Positions 1 to 7,460 of a stretch of DNA of 64,000 bases are shown one piece after another. Below the pieces are notes generated by a model, which saw only the letters and a list, made by a program, of their open reading frames with translations, was not told where the DNA came from and made no database searches. The DNA is taken from assembly GCF_023100905.1 (NCBI RefSeq), contig NZ_CP064686.1, forward strand, positions 7,466,001 to 7,530,000, in the 5' to 3' direction. How positions within the stretch are numbered: the first letter of the stretch is position 1; the number at the start of each line of letters is the position of its first letter. This stretch comes from Bradyrhizobium sp. 4 (GTDB lineage Bacteria > Pseudomonadota > Alphaproteobacteria > Rhizobiales > Xanthobacteraceae). The translations under genes were made by a program, and so were the position numbers.

Positions 1-509
1 CCGGGCTGCCCCGTCGCAACGAGGCCGGCAACACGCGTCGCGCCGCCACTCTTGCCGTCGCCACGCACGGTGACGCCGATACCGGCGATGACGAAGCGGC
101 TGCCGACCTGGATCGGAATATTCGGCGCACCGACCGGTACCGTCGATTTTCCCTTCAATGGAATTTCCAGCTGCAGCAGCGCCAAGTCGGCGGTAGCGCG
201 ATGCCCTTGCATCGCCTGCATGTTGAAACTCGGATGGATCGCGACGGTGCGGACATTCAGCAGTTGCGGCTGCCCGTCGGTGCCGCGATCGACGATCTTG
301 TAGTCCGCGCCGGGCTGCACGCAGTGGGCAACGGTGAGCACCAGCTTTGGCGCAACCAGGGTGCCGGTGCAGAAATTGCCGCGCGAGCCGACGATGGTGA
401 CGACGGCGCGCGCGACACCATCGGCCTGCGGCGTGCCGCCGCCAACGATGGCATAAGCGGGCGTGGCGAGCAGCAGCGCCGCTGTAATGATCGTTGCAAG
501 CTTTTTCAT
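1..509 (-). CDS. trypsin-like serine protease, secreted (partial, 3' end outside window)
   Basis: This is an S1-family serine endopeptidase exported to the periplasm or beyond. The ATG at 509 opens a 20-residue signal peptide ending AYA, followed directly by IVGG, the classic mature N-terminus of activated trypsins. The catalytic His62 lies in LTVAHC and Asp108 in TADLALLQL. The Ser lies beyond the window edge, so about 169 residues are visible. Cys47 and Cys63 are placed to form the disulfide next to the active-site His. Family membership rests on the two visible catalytic motifs. The substrate is unknown. No operon partner is visible, and the gene diverges from the HAD hydrolase. Confidence 0.85.
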   Translation of the reverse strand, partial: MKKLATIITAALLLATPAYAIVGGGTPQADGVARAVVTIVGSRGNFCTGTLVAPKLVLTVAHCVQPGADYKIVDRGTDGQPQLLNVRTVAIHPSFNMQAMQGHRATADLALLQLEIPLKGKSTVPVGAPNIPIQVGSRFVIAGIGVTVRGDGKSGGATRVAGLVATGQP

Positions 510-614
510 GGGAACACGCTTCGGCATCGGTGACGGCGTCGGGATGGCTTCGGACTGGCCCTTGCCGATAGCGCATGCTAGCGCTCTTGGAAAGGAATTG
601 ACGAGGGCGGGATC

Positions 615-1250
615 TTGACGATCGAGGCTGTGATCTTTGATTTTGGCGGCGTGCTGACGAGTTCGCCGTTTGAGGCGTTCACGCGGTTCGAGACAGAGCG
701 TGGCCTGCCCATCGACATCATCCGGCGCACCAACGCCGCCAATCATCTGGAAAATGCCTGGGCCAAGTTCGAGCGCGCCGAGGTCGATATCGACACGTTC
801 GATCATTTGTTCGCAACGGAGTCGCTGGCGCTCGGTGCGGAGGTGCGCGGCCGCGATGTGCTCCCGCTGCTTCAGGGCGATCTGCGCCCCGAGATGGTGG
901 AAGCGCTGAAGCGCATCAAGGCGCAATTCAAGACCGGCTGCATTACCAACAATCTGCCGGCCAATGCGATCGGCAGCATAACCGGCCGCTCACTCTATGT
1001 CGCCGAGGTGATGGTGCTGTTCGACCATGTCATCGAGTCCGCCAAGATCGGCCTGCGCAAGCCCGACCCGCGCATCTACCAGATGATGGCCGAGACGCTG
1101 AAGGTCGATCCGAAGAATTGCATCTATCTCGACGATCTCGGCGTCAATCTGAAGCCCGCGCGCGAGATGGGCATGACGATGGTCAAGGTGACCAGCGGCG
1201 CCCAGGCGATCGCCGAGCTCGAGGCCGCGACGGGATTGAAGCTGAGCTAG
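615..1250 (+). CDS. HAD-superfamily hydrolase (subfamily IA)
   Basis: This is a soluble 211-residue HAD phosphatase/dehalogenase-type hydrolase. It has the nucleophile motif FDFGGV (Asp9), a motif II TNN, the motif III lysine in KIGLRKPDP and the motif IV YLDDLG. The second Asp of the usual DxD is replaced by Gly11, as in HAD relatives that include the epoxide-hydrolase N-terminal phosphatase type. The start is TTG at 615, with GAGGG at 603-607 as the ribosome binding site. The gene converges on mtnA. A role in methylthioribose salvage is conceivable from position only; the substrate cannot be read from the sequence. Confidence 0.85.
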   Translation: MTIEAVIFDFGGVLTSSPFEAFTRFETERGLPIDIIRRTNAANHLENAWAKFERAEVDIDTFDHLFATESLALGAEVRGRDVLPLLQGDLRPEMVEALKRIKAQFKTGCITNNLPANAIGSITGRSLYVAEVMVLFDHVIESAKIGLRKPDPRIYQMMAETLKVDPKNCIYLDDLGVNLKPAREMGMTMVKVTSGAQAIAELEAATGLKLS

Positions 1251-1291
1251 AGCGTCATTCTCCGTCATTGCGAGCTGTCGCCGAACCAGAC

Positions 1292-2401
1292 CTACTCCGC
1301 CGCGGCTGCGATCCGCTCCGGAAACGCCGCGGCAAGTGACGCGCGATCGGCTTTCAACACGCCGCGCTCGGTGATGAGGCCGGTGACGAGCCGCGCCGGG
1401 GTGACGTCGAAGGCATAATTCGCGACCGGCGAGCCCTCCGGCACGATGCGTACCGTCTCAAGCCTTCCGTCTGCGGTGCGGCCGGTCATGTCGGTGACTT
1501 CCGTGCCGCTGCGCTGCTCGATCGGGATGTCGCGGACGCCGTCATCAACGGCAAAATCGATCGTCGGCGACGGCAGCGCGACATAGAACGGCACGTTGTT
1601 GTCGTGAGCGGCGAGCGCCTTCAAATATGTGCCGATCTTGTTGCAGACGTCGCCATTGGCGGCAACGCGATCGGTGCCGACGATGGCGAGATCGACCATG
1701 CCGTGCTGCATCAGATGCCCGCCGGTGTTGTCCGGAATCACGGTATGCGCCACGCCGTGATGGCCGAGCTCCCAGGCCGTGAGCGAGGCGCCCTGGTTGC
1801 GCGGGCGCGTCTCATCGACCCAGACATGGACCTTGATGCCGCGCTCATGCGCGAGATAGATCGGCGCCGTCGCCGTGCCCCAGTCGACCGTCGCAAGCCA
1901 GCCGGCATTGCAATGGGTCAGCACATTGACCGTCTCGCCCGGCTTCTTCCTTGCGACGATCGCCTCGATGAGTTTCAGGCCGTTGCCGGCGATGCCGCGG
2001 TTGATCTCGACGTCCTGCTCGACGATCTCGTCGGCGCGCGCATAGGCAGCTTCGGCCCGCTCCAGCGGATCGATCGGCGCGAGGCTCGCGCGCATCTCGT
2101 CCAGGGCCCATTTCAGATTGATCGCCGTCGGCCGCGCCACCACGAGCGTGTCGTAGGCACGCTTCAGGCCGGCGTCGGAGGCGTCCTCGCGCATCGCCAG
2201 CGCCATGCCGTAGGCTGCGGTCGCGCCGATCAGCGGCGCACCGCGCACCAGCATGTCGCGGATGGCGAGGGCCGCGTCCTCGCATGAGGTCAGCTTCGCA
2301 ACGATGAACTCGTGCGGCAGCCGGCGCTGGTCGATCGCTCCGACCGACCAGCCGTCGCGCTCGCGCCAGATGCTACGGAAATGCTTGCCGTCGACCTTCA
2401 T
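1292..2401 (-). CDS. mtnA: S-methyl-5-thioribose-1-phosphate isomerase
   Basis: MtnA isomerises methylthioribose 1-phosphate to methylthioribulose 1-phosphate in cytosolic methionine salvage. It belongs to the eIF2B-alpha-like family and, at 369 residues, has the usual length. The catalytic Cys164 sits in LTHCNAGWLATVDWG and Asp244 in IVGTDRVAANGD. Substrate-binding signatures RGAPLIG (53-59) and NKIGTY are present. It lies 18 bp downstream of mtnP on the same strand, so the two steps are probably co-transcribed. No mtnB, mtnC, mtnD or mtnK lies nearby in the window. Confidence 0.96.
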   Translation of the reverse strand: MKVDGKHFRSIWRERDGWSVGAIDQRRLPHEFIVAKLTSCEDAALAIRDMLVRGAPLIGATAAYGMALAMREDASDAGLKRAYDTLVVARPTAINLKWALDEMRASLAPIDPLERAEAAYARADEIVEQDVEINRGIAGNGLKLIEAIVARKKPGETVNVLTHCNAGWLATVDWGTATAPIYLAHERGIKVHVWVDETRPRNQGASLTAWELGHHGVAHTVIPDNTGGHLMQHGMVDLAIVGTDRVAANGDVCNKIGTYLKALAAHDNNVPFYVALPSPTIDFAVDDGVRDIPIEQRSGTEVTDMTGRTADGRLETVRIVPEGSPVANYAFDVTPARLVTGLITERGVLKADRASLAAAFPERIAAAAE

Positions 2402-2419
2402 GGCATTCTGCCTTTCGTA

Positions 2420-3295
2420 TCACGTCCGCAAAATGCGCCCGGCCACCGCATCGAGCTTCTTCAGGAGCTCGGGATCGCGCGCCTCGGGCGCAGTGATCAG
2501 CGCGGTATCGAGCGCGCGGTCCGAGCCGATCGGGCACGGCTCATGCTCGCGCGGGAAGTCTTTCGCCAGCCGCGCCACCAGCGCTTTTGCCTTGTCGGCG
2601 TTCGAGCTCAGAACGCGGATGATGTCCTGCACGGTGACGGCGTCGTGATCGGGATGCCAGCAATCGAAATCCGTCACCATCGCGACGGTGGCGTAGCAAA
2701 GCTCGGCCTCACGCGCGAGTTTCGCCTCGGGCATGTTGGTCATGCCGATCACGGAATAACCAAGCGTCTTGTAGGTCGTGCTTTCCGCATAGGTCGAGAA
2801 TTGCGGTCCCTCCATGCAGACATAGGTGCCGCCGCGCGCAAACGCGATGCCCTCGGCTTCGGCCGCCGTGGCAAGATGGATGCGCAGCCGCGGCGAGACC
2901 GGGTGCGCCATCGACACATGCGCGACGCATCCCCTCCCGAAGAACGAGCTCTCGCGCTTGTGGGTACGATCGACGAATTGGTCGACGAGAACGAAGGTTC
3001 CCGGCGGCAGTTCCTCCCTGAACGAGCCGCAGGCCGACAGCGAGATCAGGTCGGTGACGCCGGCGCGCTTGAGGACGTCGATATTGGCGCGATAGTTGAT
3101 GTCGGAAGGCGACAGCCGGTGGCCCTTGTCGTGGCGCGGCAGGAACACGATCGGCAGGCCGGCAATGGAGCCGCGCCGCAGCGGTGCCGACGGCTCACCC
3201 CAGGGGCTTTTGATCACCTCTTCGCGAGCGTCCTCCAGCCCCGGCAGGTCGTAAATGCCGGAGCCGCCGATGATGCCCAATACCGCCTGCGTCAT
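2420..3295 (-). CDS. mtnP: S-methyl-5'-thioadenosine phosphorylase
   Basis: MtnP phosphorolyses methylthioadenosine, the by-product of polyamine and homoserine-lactone synthesis, to adenine and methylthioribose 1-phosphate, the MtnA substrate. It is a class I nucleoside phosphorylase with the N-terminal phosphate loop GIIGGSGIYDL and the purine/ribose-site segment MTNMPEAKLAREAELCYA. I chose the ATG giving MTQAVLGIIGG, 291 residues; the frame extends ten residues upstream without a homologous look. It is the first gene of the mtnP-mtnA pair. Confidence 0.95.
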   Translation of the reverse strand: MTQAVLGIIGGSGIYDLPGLEDAREEVIKSPWGEPSAPLRRGSIAGLPIVFLPRHDKGHRLSPSDINYRANIDVLKRAGVTDLISLSACGSFREELPPGTFVLVDQFVDRTHKRESSFFGRGCVAHVSMAHPVSPRLRIHLATAAEAEGIAFARGGTYVCMEGPQFSTYAESTTYKTLGYSVIGMTNMPEAKLAREAELCYATVAMVTDFDCWHPDHDAVTVQDIIRVLSSNADKAKALVARLAKDFPREHEPCPIGSDRALDTALITAPEARDPELLKKLDAVAGRILRT

Positions 3296-3419
3296 ACCTG
3301 CTCCACCCCGTTCGCGCCTTCGCAATCCCGTGGGGAAGCTATGCCAGTTTTACGTCGGTTTTGGAACGGGTGATGGGGTCAGGAAGTGCCGTCAGGAGGA
3401 TGCGCGCCAGCGCGCCTGA

Positions 3420-3692
3420 TTATGCCGCGGCCGCCGACTGCAGCTGGGTCGCGACCATACGCTCCAGCGTCTCGATCGACTGGAAGTTCTCCGGTGTGAT
3501 CTCGGACTGGGGAATCGTGAAGTCGAACTCGGCTTCGACGCCGAGCATCAGATTGACCATGTCCATCGAGGTCAGGCCGACGTCGACGAGCTTGGCCTGC
3601 GGCGTGACCTCGGCGGAGAGCGAGTTCTGGGCGAGGATGCCCTTCACCAGCTTGATGATGCGATTGCGCAACTCGGTATCGAAAGCCTGCAT
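3420..3692 (-). CDS. stand-alone acyl/aminoacyl carrier protein
   Basis: This 90-residue acidic four-helix carrier protein has its predicted 4'-phosphopantetheine attachment at Ser42 in the motif VGLTSMDMVNLM. That motif departs from the DSL of fatty-acid ACP, which suggests a specialised carrier. The start is the ATG at 3692; a longer frame to 3779 has a basic, non-homologous extension. It diverges from the ACAD-like, amino acid ligase and GNAT-like genes at 4050-7235. From work on the Bradyrhizobium amino acid:carrier-protein ligases, this carrier is the expected acceptor of an activated amino acid; the pairing here is inferred from position. A dedicated synthesis role such as lipid A ACP is less likely. 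Confidence 0.88.
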   Translation of the reverse strand: MQAFDTELRNRIIKLVKGILAQNSLSAEVTPQAKLVDVGLTSMDMVNLMLGVEAEFDFTIPQSEITPENFQSIETLERMVATQLQSAAAA

Positions 3693-4049
3693 CGGTAAAT
3701 TCCCATCTGTCGACAAAGGTCGGACTGGTTGCCGGCTACGATGGGCACGGCGGGCCGATCCCGCAATGGACACCACCATTACTTCGCGTTTCTTAGTAAA
3801 CGATGACTCAGATTGTCTGGATTTCCGGCTTCTTACAGATCCCTAACGCGATCGCGGGAATCCGGACGATGCAAACAACCCGAACTTAACTGTTCGTTCG
3901 GAATTGGGCTTTGTTTACCCTCTATTTCATCGACGAATTTGAATTAAATCCGTAGCCTCATCTCATAAGCAAAGATGGTCGAAGGATCGCTCAAGCGGCA
4001 TCGCGAATGATGCCGGCGATCCTGAACGGCAAACCGGAGGCGGACGAGT
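3693..4049. promoter_or_regulatory. 357-bp divergent intergenic region between carrier-protein and flavoprotein genes
   Basis: No gene is visible. The stretch from about 3780 to 3960 is clearly AT-richer than its surroundings and must hold the promoters for both directions. I could not fix convincing -35/-10 boxes. Near the 4050 start lies a nested hairpin (3983-4023), followed by GGAGG as the ribosome binding site for the ACAD-like gene. Confidence 0.6.
3983..4023 (+). promoter_or_regulatory. nested hairpin in the leader of the ACAD-ligase operon
   Basis: The outer arms AGGATCGC (3983-3990) and GCGATCCT (4016-4023) are perfectly complementary. Inside, CGGCATC (3996-4002) pairs with GATGCCG (4009-4015) around the loop GCGAAT, leaving one five-base bulge. 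It ends 26 bases before the ATG at 4050. It could influence transcript stability or translation; no T-run follows, so it is not an ordinary terminator. Confidence 0.45.
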
Positions 4050-5267
4050 ATGAACGTGCGTGAAGCAGTCCTCACTGTCGACGAGACGCAGACGAGCTTT
4101 CTCGAGCATGGTCCCTCCCTCGTCGAACGCGCCGCCCGGACCGCCACCGTGGCGGCAGCCGACGCCGACGGGGTCGATCGCGATGCCCGCTTCCCTCACA
4201 AGGCTTTCGAGGTTGCGCGTGAGCAGAAGCTGCTCGGCGTCATGATCCCGGCCGAGTTCGGCGGCTTCGGTGCCTCGATCCACGACGTCACCGATGTCTG
4301 CTACACGCTCGGACGCGCCTGCGCCTCCACGGCGATGATCTACGCCATGCACACGACAAAGGTCGCCTGCGTCGTCAGGCACGGCCACGGCATCCCCTGG
4401 ATGGAAACCATGATGCGCCGGGTCGCGCGCGACCAGTGGCTGCTCGCCTCCTCCACCACCGAAGGCCAGAACGGCGGAAACATCCGCGCTAGCGCCGCCG
4501 CCGTCGACGTCGTCGGCGACACCGTCTCGCTGCTGCGCGACGCCACCGTGATCTCCTACGGCGCCGAGGCCGACGGCCTCGTGACTATTGCCCGCCGCGC
4601 CACCGACGCTTCTGCGTCCGATCAGGTTCTTCTGGCGCTCGCCAGGGACGATTATTCGCTGAAGCGGACGCTGGGCTGGGAAACGCTCGGCATGCGCGGC
4701 ACCTGCTCGACCGGTTTCGAGCTGAAGGTCGACTGCCCGACCGACCGCGTCTTCCCGGAATCCTACGACAAGATCCACGCCCAGACCATGACGCCGTTCG
4801 CGCATCTGTGCTGGTCCTCGGCCTGGGCTGGTATCGCTGCAGCTGCCGTCACCCGTGCGCAGGCCTTCGTTCGCAAGGCGGCCCGCACCTCAGGCGGCCA
4901 GATGCCGCCGGCGGCCGCGCATTTCACCGCCGCCAAGATGTCGCTGGCCAAGCTGCGGGCGCTGATATCAGCCAATATCGACGCCTTTGCTCGCGCCGAG
5001 CACGACGAACGCGCGCTCGGCTCGCTCGACTTCCAGTCTTCGATCACGCTTCTGAAGGTGCAGGCCTCGGAGCTCGCGGTCGAGACCGTGATGCATGCGA
5101 TGCGCACCGCAGGCCTTTCCGGCTACCGCAACGACGGTGAGTTCACCATGGGCCGCCACCTGCGCGACGTGCTGTCGTCGCCGATCATGATCAACAACGA
5201 CCGCATTCTGGCCAATGCCGCAACATCGACCCTGATGAGCGGCGTGCCATTGAGCCTTCACGACTGA
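4050..5267 (+). CDS. acyl-CoA dehydrogenase-like flavoprotein with atypical catalytic position
   Basis: This 405-residue protein has the ACAD fold order: an N-terminal helical domain (about 10-125), a middle beta domain (WLLASSTTEGQNGG at 130-143) and a C-terminal helical domain with GLSGYRNDGEF and RHLRDV. Where classical members have the base Glu in an IYEG-type motif, this one reads IMINNDRI, with Ile381 at the Glu position by my alignment. It may therefore act as another type of flavin enzyme, such as an oxidase or monooxygenase, on a carrier-bound substrate. It is the first gene of a three-gene operon with the ligase and the GNAT-like protein. The assignment as a member of the superfamily is firm; the reaction is not. 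Confidence 0.88.
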   Translation: MNVREAVLTVDETQTSFLEHGPSLVERAARTATVAAADADGVDRDARFPHKAFEVAREQKLLGVMIPAEFGGFGASIHDVTDVCYTLGRACASTAMIYAMHTTKVACVVRHGHGIPWMETMMRRVARDQWLLASSTTEGQNGGNIRASAAAVDVVGDTVSLLRDATVISYGAEADGLVTIARRATDASASDQVLLALARDDYSLKRTLGWETLGMRGTCSTGFELKVDCPTDRVFPESYDKIHAQTMTPFAHLCWSSAWAGIAAAAVTRAQAFVRKAARTSGGQMPPAAAHFTAAKMSLAKLRALISANIDAFARAEHDERALGSLDFQSSITLLKVQASELAVETVMHAMRTAGLSGYRNDGEFTMGRHLRDVLSSPIMINNDRILANAATSTLMSGVPLSLHD

Positions 5268-5341
5268 CGTCCTTTTCCTAACTGACGCGCCTTGGCGACC
5301 AAACCAACAAGAACAATTTTGAGATAGCAGGACATCGAATC

Positions 5342-6322
5342 ATGAACATTGCCGTCCTCCCCAATTCGCCCGAGACCGCCCCGCAAATCGCGGATCCGCT
5401 CGATCATCTCGCCGACAAGCTCTTTCATCCGATGGGCTCGGACGGCGTCTACGCCCGCACCGCGCTTTATGAGGGCATCGTCGAGCGGCTCGCCGCACTC
5501 ATTACGAGCCATCGCGAGGCGGGCACCGAAGTGATGCGCTTCCCGCCGGTGATGAGCCGTTCACAGCTCGAGAAGTCCGGCTACCTCAAGAGCTTTCCGA
5601 ACCTGCTCGGTTGCGTCTGCGGCCTGCACGGCACCGAGCGCGAGATCAACGCCGCGGTCAGCCGCTTCGATGCCGGCGGTGACTGGACCAGCTCGCTCTC
5701 GCCGGCAGACCTCGTGCTGTCGCCGGCGGCCTGCTATCCCGTCTATCCGATCGCGGCGAGCCGCGGCCAGTTGCCGAAGGGCGGCCTGCGCTTCGACGTC
5801 GCCGCCGACTGCTTCCGCCGCGAGCCGTCAAAACATCTCGACCGGCTGCAATCGTTCCGGATGCGGGAATATGTCTGCATCGGCAACCCCGACGACGTAG
5901 CCGATTTCCGCGAGCGCTGGATGGTGCGCGCGCAGGCGATTGCGACCGATCTCGGTCTCACCTTCCGCGTCGATTATGCCAGCGATCCGTTCTTCGGCCG
6001 CGTCGGTCAGATGAAGGCGGTGAGCCAAAAGCAGCAGCAGCTCAAGTTCGAACTGCTGATCCCGCTGCGCTCGGAAGAGCAGCCGACGGCCTGCATGAGC
6101 TTCAATTATCACCGCGAGCATTTCGGCACGACCTGGGACATCAAGGACGCCAATGGCGAGCCGGCCCACACCGGCTGCGTCGCCTTCGGCATGGACCGCC
6201 TGGCTGTCGCCATGTTCCACACCCACGGCACCGATCCTTCCGCCTGGCCCGCCAAGGTGCGGGAGATCATGGGCCTGCAGCCGCAGATCGCGGCCGATGC
6301 CCACGGCGAAGGCTGGCGCTAA
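5342..6322 (+). CDS. amino acid--[acyl-carrier-protein] ligase (seryl-tRNA-synthetase-like)
   Basis: This is a class II aminoacyl-tRNA-synthetase homologue that lacks a tRNA-binding domain. It should activate a small amino acid with ATP and transfer it to the phosphopantetheine of a carrier protein, not to tRNA. Motif 2 is CFRREPSKHLDRLQSFRMRE and motif 3 is GCVAFGMDRLAVAMF. The putative zinc ligands Cys131, Glu176 and Cys279 fall where they are reported for the characterised Bradyrhizobium enzyme, as I recall it. Length is 326 residues. It lies 74 bp after the ACAD-like gene and 37 bp before the GNAT-like gene. Glycine or alanine is the expected substrate from the family; which one cannot be read here. 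Confidence 0.93.
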   Translation: MNIAVLPNSPETAPQIADPLDHLADKLFHPMGSDGVYARTALYEGIVERLAALITSHREAGTEVMRFPPVMSRSQLEKSGYLKSFPNLLGCVCGLHGTEREINAAVSRFDAGGDWTSSLSPADLVLSPAACYPVYPIAASRGQLPKGGLRFDVAADCFRREPSKHLDRLQSFRMREYVCIGNPDDVADFRERWMVRAQAIATDLGLTFRVDYASDPFFGRVGQMKAVSQKQQQLKFELLIPLRSEEQPTACMSFNYHREHFGTTWDIKDANGEPAHTGCVAFGMDRLAVAMFHTHGTDPSAWPAKVREIMGLQPQIAADAHGEGWR

Positions 6323-6359
6323 CGGAACGAGGCCGGCCATTTCCACGGGAAAGACGAGC

Positions 6360-7235
6360 GTGATCCATACCAAGGTCCGATGCCGCGAGATCACCGAGTC
6401 CGACGTCGATGCGGTCGCGGACTTGCTGACGCGCGGCTTCGTCGGCCGCTCGCGCGGCTACTGGATCCAGGGCCTGCGCCGGCAGGCCTTCCGACCGGTA
6501 CCGGAAGGCTATCCGCGCTTCGGCTATATGCTCGACAACGACGGCACGCCGGTCGGCGTGCTGCTGCTGATCTACACGGCGCGGAGGGACGGCGATGAGA
6601 CCGCCATCCAGTGCAATTTGTCGAGCTGGTATGTCGACCCGGCCTACCGCAACTACGCCCCGCTCCTGACCAAGATCGCGCAGCGCCACAAGGACGTCAC
6701 CTATCTCAACATCAGCCCGGCGCCGTGGACCTGGCCGATCATCGAGACGCAGGGCTTTCGCGCCTATTGCCGTGGCATCTTCTTCTCGGTGCCAGCGCTC
6801 GCGCGCGTCCCACGCTGGAGCAAGATCGAGGTCATCTCGCAGCACGCCAAGACGATCGACGGGCTTTCCGATGCCGAGACCGATCTCTTGACGCGGCATG
6901 CGCGCTACAATTGCCTCAGCCTGGTCTGCCGCACGCCGAAGGGAACGTTCCCCTTCATCCTGCAACCGGTGCGCATCCGCCGTGGCATCATCGCGCCGCC
7001 CGCGATGAAGCTGATCTACTGCCGCAACGCGGCCGAATACACCGAATGCGCAGGCCGCATCGGCCGGCTGCTGCTGCGGCTCGGCAAGATCGCGGTCGCC
7101 GTCGATTCCAACGGCCCGGTTCCCGGCCTCGTCGGCATCTACACCGAGCGTCGCGGCCGCAAATATTTCAAGGGCCCACACCGGCCGCAGCTCGCCGATC
7201 TCACGGATACGGAACTCGTGCTGTACGGGCCGTAG
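6360..7235 (+). CDS. GNAT-like acyltransferase of the carrier-protein locus
   Basis: This 291-residue soluble protein begins with a GNAT-like N-terminal half (REITESDVDAVADLL, then GTPVGVLLLIYTARR and SSWYVDPAYRNYAPLL, the usual beta4-alpha3 region). The second half (from about residue 150) is not recognised. I chose GTG at 6360, preceded by GGAAAGACGAG, because the longer frame from 6153 overlaps the ligase gene with non-protein-like sequence. Its place after the ligase suggests it may transfer the carrier-bound aminoacyl group or acetylate it. That is inference; the donor and acceptor are unknown. Confidence 0.7.
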   Translation: MIHTKVRCREITESDVDAVADLLTRGFVGRSRGYWIQGLRRQAFRPVPEGYPRFGYMLDNDGTPVGVLLLIYTARRDGDETAIQCNLSSWYVDPAYRNYAPLLTKIAQRHKDVTYLNISPAPWTWPIIETQGFRAYCRGIFFSVPALARVPRWSKIEVISQHAKTIDGLSDAETDLLTRHARYNCLSLVCRTPKGTFPFILQPVRIRRGIIAPPAMKLIYCRNAAEYTECAGRIGRLLLRLGKIAVAVDSNGPVPGLVGIYTERRGRKYFKGPHRPQLADLTDTELVLYGP

Positions 7236-7241
7236 GCCCGT
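7225..7241 (+). terminator. intrinsic terminator candidate overlapping the stop codon
   Basis: Arms ACGGGCC (7225-7231) and GGCCCGT (7235-7241) pair perfectly around GTA and run into TTT. The TAG stop of the GNAT-like gene (7233-7235) lies in the loop and second arm. The T-run is short, so efficiency is uncertain. It would close the ACAD-ligase-GNAT operon. Confidence 0.5.
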
Positions 7242-7460
7242 TTGGGCCGGACATTCGATGTCATCCGGGCCTAACGCGCAATTGCGCAGGTCGACCGGCG
7301 CGACGGTACCTTGCTCCCCTTCACATTGGCGGCATCCCTGCATCGCCGGTCACCCTCCGTAAACTACGGCGCTTAAGGGAATTTTCCCGCCTCTTCGCTA
7401 GCCTCGGCGACTGAATTACATCGCGTTAAGTTCTATTGCCCGCCGAGACCCCGCCGCCCC

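Noticed and set aside
6153..6359. upstream extension of the GNAT-like frame into the ligase gene
   Set aside because: The extension is Pro/Arg/Ala-rich shadow sequence. GTG 6360 has a ribosome site and begins family-like sequence.
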